A program made the translations under genes and the position numbers. Shown here piece by piece: positions 5,185 through 7,726 of a stretch of 7,726 bases of DNA; position 1 is the stretch's first letter, and each line of letters opens with the position of its first letter. Origin of the DNA: WUQU01 sp038849025. Lineage in GTDB: Archaea; Thermoproteota; Bathyarchaeia; Bathyarchaeales; Bathycorpusculaceae. The notes beneath the pieces were generated by a model that ran no database searches, was not told where the DNA came from, and saw only the letters and a program-made list of their open reading frames with translations. Where the stretch lies: positions 1 to 7,726 of the forward strand of contig JAWCNE010000058.1 of the NCBI GenBank assembly GCA_038849025.1, read 5' to 3'.

Positions 5185-5876
5185 TACTGCGGAAGTGGTT
5201 GCGGTATGGCTCTGGGTTTCATCAGCATTTTCATAACGAAAGCTATTGCTATGCCCAAGCCTATTGTGATCGTTATGAAAACGTACACCAAAAGGGTCAT
5301 GGTGTTATAGGCTGTTTGAAGGTTTTCAAGTTGGCTTTGTAGCTGGTTGATTGTGTTCTCTTGATCTTCTATTTGATCTTGCAACTGTTCATTTATCGCC
5401 CTTTGTTGCTCGTATTGTTGTTTGTATGGCGATTCAATGTATGGGTAGATTTCGGCCGTTGGATTGTCTGATTGATACCATCTTTGTGCCGCTTCATTCC
5501 ATATCTCGGTTTTCGCCCTCACTAAGATGTGCGCATATCCTGGAGCGATGTTTGTGGGTAGGACAAATGGAACATAGAAAGTTTGCGATTGTCCTTGGGA
5601 TATTACTATTGGAAGGGTTGCGTTTGTGAAAAAGGTTTGCAGGTAGGTTGTTCCATCAGCATAAAAGTAGTTTATTGTTGCCGTTATTTCGTAAACACGT
5701 ATCGTAGCATCTTTATCATTGTATACCGTTAGCGAGATATATCCAGTTCCGCCTTGGTTATACACTGTTCTATCAAGAGTGCAGGAAGTTATTGTTGCAG
5801 CATTTGCATTAGACAGCAAAATGGAGAAGACAATCAACGCAATTACCGTTAAACAGATACTCTTCAGTTTTATCAT
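5184..5876 (-). CDS. Surface protein with beta ectodomain, coiled-coil stalk and C-terminal membrane anchor
   Basis: The 230-residue protein has a signal peptide (1-26, ending SNANA). An extracellular beta-sandwich-like domain (27-148) begins ATITSCTLDRTVYNQGG and contains NDKDATI and QSQTFYVPF segments, as in archaeal surface domains that handle protein contacts. A Gln/Glu-rich coiled coil follows (about 152-192, with heptad-like INQLQSQLENLQ). A transmembrane helix (about 194-215) is followed by a short basic, proline-rich tail (KPRAIPQPLPQ). The coiled coil would hold the domain off the membrane and probably drives oligomerisation. The gene is convergent with the cohesin-CARDB gene. AAAGGCG upstream is a weak ribosome-binding site. 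There is no enzyme signature; a structural or receptor role is inferred. Confidence 0.83.
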   Translation of the reverse strand: MIKLKSICLTVIALIVFSILLSNANAATITSCTLDRTVYNQGGTGYISLTVYNDKDATIRVYEITATINYFYADGTTYLQTFFTNATLPIVISQGQSQTFYVPFVLPTNIAPGYAHILVRAKTEIWNEAAQRWYQSDNPTAEIYPYIESPYKQQYEQQRAINEQLQDQIEDQENTINQLQSQLENLQTAYNTMTLLVYVFITITIGLGIAIAFVMKMLMKPRAIPQPLPQ

Positions 5877-5988
5877 TTTTATTCGCCTTTTTTATGAATA
5901 ATGCTAAACTTTGAATAAAGGACTTATGAATACTCGATAAAGATTGCAGCGCATGTTCTAAAATTGTTTATTTTCTTTTCATGTATTC

Positions 5989-6048
5989 GTATTATAAATG
6001 CATAAATCTTATTTTTTACTATGTTCAAAAATAATGCCTAATGGTGAT
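5989..6048 (+). promoter_or_regulatory. TATA box and ribosome-binding site that decide the start at 6056
   Basis: ATTATAAAT (5991-5999) is a good archaeal TATA element, about 60 bases before the gene. GGTGAT at 6043-6048 is seven bases before ATG 6056. The upstream in-frame ATG at 6041 would place this ribosome-binding site inside the coding region, so 6056 is preferred. Confidence 0.5.
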
Positions 6049-6055
6049 AGGGTAT

Positions 6056-6622
6056 ATGAATAAAAAGATCGTTGCGGTTGCTCTGATCGTAATTATAGTT
6101 GTAGTTGCATCTCTATCGTTATGGTTTTTCTATAGGTATGAAGCCACAGTATTGTCGTTGACTTACGAGGCTACGCCAATAATGTCTTCTCCGCTGTCAG
6201 GGGTCAACTATACATGGGTTGCGAAAGCCTATAGTGTGCGGTTTTTTGGCAACTCTCCTTTTGACGGGAAAGGATACGTTTATAGGGAGAGAATAACCTC
6301 TGAAAACAGGTTTAGGCGTGCAGAGTTCCAGAACCTAACCGTTTCTTTGAGGCTGAGAATCCAAATAACCAACCAAACAGGTTACATGATTTGTAACGAA
6401 ACTCTGGAAAACACAGATGGATGCAACAGGCAAATCCTCTTCGAGATAAAGCCAGAACACCTAAAAGTAGGCAATACACTCCAGATCAGAATAACATTAA
6501 ACCTAAATGTCAACTACAATTACGGCGCCGGAGGAGAACCTAAACAGTTTACCTTACAAAAAGAGTGGACAAAAACAATACAAGTTCAACAAAGTGAACC
6601 AGCAACAGGCGATGTTTTTTAG
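6056..6622 (+). CDS. Membrane-anchored extracellular protein of unknown function
   Basis: From ATG 6056 the protein has 188 residues. MNKKIV and a strongly hydrophobic helix (4-25) form a signal anchor. About 160 extracellular residues follow with alternating beta-strand patterns, N-x-S/T sequons at N51, N93, N106 and N114, and two cysteines (113 and 123) that could form a disulfide. Extracellular strands such as LTVSLRLRIQI and LQIRITLNLNVNYNY suggest a single immunoglobulin-like sandwich. I do not recognise the family. The start is set by GGTGAT at 6043-6048. It is convergent with the cysteine-rich gene downstream and has its own promoter. A role in surface binding or in the cell envelope is the most that can be inferred. 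Confidence 0.8.
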   Translation: MNKKIVAVALIVIIVVVASLSLWFFYRYEATVLSLTYEATPIMSSPLSGVNYTWVAKAYSVRFFGNSPFDGKGYVYRERITSENRFRRAEFQNLTVSLRLRIQITNQTGYMICNETLENTDGCNRQILFEIKPEHLKVGNTLQIRITLNLNVNYNYGAGGEPKQFTLQKEWTKTIQVQQSEPATGDVF

Positions 6623-6684
6623 GAATATCTAAAGCATGCAAACATAACAAAACGGGGAAATGAAAGGCTGGGTCAAATGGGGCT

Positions 6685-6978
6685 TTATCTTGAATTCTGC
6701 CCATTTTGATTCCTATATTGGTGCTGCTCCATTTCTGCTTCGTTATTGCATACCCAGGCGTATTCATGTAAGCGGAGCCTCGTTTGATTTCGGTCCATCG
6801 AGCAATCGCAAGTGCAGTCGCAGTCTCTCTCCCTTAATCTATCTTGATCTTGTGTTCTTAGCAAATCTCCATTTGCATTTTGGTTAACGTATTTCCGTAG
6901 TGGTGCAGCAAAAACCATAGGCACTGCCATTAGACCAAATATGGCGACTATTCCCAGCATAGTTTTGAATTTCAACAT
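6685..6978 (-). CDS. Small secreted cysteine-rich protein
   Basis: The 97-residue protein has a signal peptide (1-24, ending MVFA-A). Its mature part of about 72 residues is very polar and rich in Gln, Asn, Arg and Asp. At 53-59 it carries four cysteines in C-x-C-x-C-x-C spacing (CDCTCDC), plus C77. That pattern with interleaved acidic residues could bind metal or form disulfides. GGAGGTGAT precedes the ATG by three bases, one of the strongest ribosome-binding sites in the window, and a TATA-like TTAATAAAT lies upstream, so it is probably well expressed. It is divergent from the membrane regulator at 7107-7607, which may control it. Composition is unlike its neighbours, but the signal peptide and ribosome-binding site support a real gene. 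Function unknown. Confidence 0.75.
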   Translation of the reverse strand: MLKFKTMLGIVAIFGLMAVPMVFAAPLRKYVNQNANGDLLRTQDQDRLRERDCDCTCDCSMDRNQTRLRLHEYAWVCNNEAEMEQHQYRNQNGQNSR

Positions 6979-7005
6979 TTATCACCTCCACTTTTCTTTA
7001 CAAGA

Positions 7006-7017
7006 CCATTTATTAAT
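7006..7017 (-). promoter_or_regulatory. TATA-like box of the cysteine-rich protein gene
   Basis: On the minus strand this reads GATTAATAAATG, about 30-38 bases before ATG 6978, with GGAGGTGAT just before the start. The opposite-strand promoter of the regulator gene begins only about 55 bases away, so the two divergent promoters share a compact control region. Confidence 0.45.
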
Positions 7018-7066
7018 CGGATGGTTTAGGTGTTTGCTGTAACAAAACGTTTCAGAATTTGAAACA

Positions 7067-7077
7067 TCTTATAAATA
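7067..7077 (+). promoter_or_regulatory. TATA box of the membrane regulator gene
   Basis: CTTATAAATAG (about 7068-7078) is a strong archaeal TATA match. It is centred roughly 34 bases before ATG 7107, so transcription would begin a few bases before that codon. Any start upstream of 7107, such as TTG 7059, would place this box inside the coding region. Confidence 0.6.
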
Positions 7078-7106
7078 GCGTTTCACTCTATATTTGTAGA
7101 TCCAAG

Positions 7107-7607
7107 ATGCAGAAGAAACTTCTAATATTGGCAATTATCATCTTGCTTACTATAAGTGTAGTTGGCTTACTTCTTTTCGGTTTAAAGGGTGAAGGTTATG
7201 GCAGGGGCTATGGGTCCGACAACCCCAGTATTCGCTCTCTTTCAATTGTTTTATTTATAATCCCACTAATTCTTGCTGTTGGCATAATAGGATATGCTGC
7301 CATATTCCCAAGCATTGAACCGACAAAGTTCCAAACAGAAAAATCCAATTCAATGTCAATAACAGAAGAAAAGAAATCCATCTTGGATGCTATATTAAGA
7401 ATTTTGGATGAAGATGAAAAGAAAGTGATTAAGGTTTTGGCAGATTCTCCGAATAAGGCAATGCTGCAAAAGGACATACGATGGAAAACAGGGCTTTCAA
7501 GAGTAAAAACCCATAGAGTGCTCTACAGACTTGCAAAACGAGGATTAATAAGGGTTGAAAAACACTATAATACAAACATGATTAAGTTAGCAGAATGGCT
7601 AACCTAG
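7107..7607 (+). CDS. Two-helix membrane-anchored winged-helix regulator
   Basis: From ATG 7107 the protein has 166 residues. Two transmembrane helices (about 5-25 and 45-66) flank a short Gly/Tyr-rich outer loop (GEGYGRGYGSDN). A linker of about 30 residues leads to a cytoplasmic winged-helix domain (about 98-166). A helix DEDEKKVIKVLADS is followed by the recognition region GLSRVKTHRVLYRLAKRG and a wing LIRVEKHYNTNMIKL. This fits MarR-like archaeal regulators tethered to the membrane, which act as one-component sensors. With so small an outer loop it more likely senses membrane state or a partner protein. The ATG is chosen over TTG 7059 because the TATA box at 7068-7077 would otherwise lie within the gene. 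It is divergent from the cysteine-rich secreted protein gene, its most likely target apart from itself. Confidence 0.83.
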   Translation: MQKKLLILAIIILLTISVVGLLLFGLKGEGYGRGYGSDNPSIRSLSIVLFIIPLILAVGIIGYAAIFPSIEPTKFQTEKSNSMSITEEKKSILDAILRILDEDEKKVIKVLADSPNKAMLQKDIRWKTGLSRVKTHRVLYRLAKRGLIRVEKHYNTNMIKLAEWLT

Positions 7608-7630
7608 CGAAAGATGGAAGAGATAAGAAT

Positions 7631-7726
7631 TTAATAACCCCATGTTCCGTTAGTCGCTGTTAAAAGAACATAGCTAATCGCAAATGGTTTCATTGCATTG
7701 TAATTATTTTGTCTACGTTTAGGTTT
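7631..7726 (-). CDS. Possible C-terminal end of a gene cut by the right edge
   Basis: One minus-strand frame stays open for 31 codons from the right edge to TAA at 7631-7633, ending in TATNGTWGY. The other two minus frames stop within 12 codons. It would be convergent with the regulator gene, 23 bases away. So short a frame can easily arise by chance, and no family is recognised. An in-frame ATG (MKPFAIS) could also be a start of a tiny peptide. Confidence 0.2.
   Translation of the reverse strand, partial: KPKRRQNNYNAMKPFAISYVLLTATNGTWGY

Noticed and set aside
5128..5901. Plus-strand frames at 5128-5310, 5351-5629 and 5719-5901
   Set aside because: All lie opposite the coiled-coil protein gene, which has a signal peptide, coiled coil and membrane helix in proper order.
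6549..6887. Frames 6549-6767 (minus) and 6660-6887 (plus)
   Set aside because: They overlap the better supported genes at 6056-6622 and 6685-6978 and have no signal peptide or ribosome-binding site.
7059..7106. Upstream TTG start giving 16 extra residues to the second regulator
   Set aside because: A clear TATA box (7068-7077) would lie inside this extension; ATG 7107 begins a normal membrane-helix N-terminus.
7642..7671. ATGTTC/GAACAT inverted repeat after the second regulator gene as a terminator
   Set aside because: Only six bases pair, the spacer is long, and no T-run follows.

Overview
The window reads as chromosomal DNA from an archaeon. Ribosome-binding sites are of the GGTGAT/GGAGGTGAT type. 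TATA-like boxes lie about 20-45 bases before several starts, some with almost no leader. Intergenic DNA is AT-rich, and the genes include cohesin/dockerin surface proteins and membrane-anchored winged-helix regulators. Lineage cannot be fixed from the sequence; a Bathyarchaeia-like or Archaeoglobus-like host is a guess. Nearly every complete gene encodes a secreted or membrane protein, so this is a cell-surface locus.

Layout. A partial minus-strand gene of unknown function (1-146) is followed by 379 bases without a convincing gene. That stretch holds a nested set of palindromes (222-361) and a 52-base tract without T (353-404). Next comes a small heme-b membrane protein of ferric-reductase type (526-1008), broken by one in-frame TGA at 736-738.

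The core runs from 1063 to 5124. On the minus strand, a three-gene operon joined by two ATGA overlaps encodes a membrane-spanning winged-helix regulator (2243-3148), a membrane-anchored cohesin-like protein (1560-2246) and a second one (1063-1563). Divergent from it on the plus strand are a secreted protein ending in a dockerin (3379-4140) and a secreted cohesin-CARDB protein (4207-5124). The divergent intergenic region carries AAATAAAC-like blocks in exact 10-base register (3261-3347), a candidate operator or curved promoter region.

Downstream are a coiled-coil surface stalk protein (5184-5876, minus), a membrane-anchored extracellular protein (6056-6622), a small secreted cysteine-rich protein (6685-6978, minus) and, divergent from it, a second membrane-anchored winged-helix regulator (7107-7607). 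A short open frame (7631-7726, minus) touches the right edge and may be the end of another gene.

How they may work together (inference): the dockerin protein could be held by one or more of the three cohesins, two membrane-bound and one apparently soluble, forming a non-covalent surface complex. The regulator encoded with the anchors could adjust expression in response to something outside the cell. No glycoside hydrolase or other catalytic domain is recognisable here, so a cellulosome role is not supported by this window.
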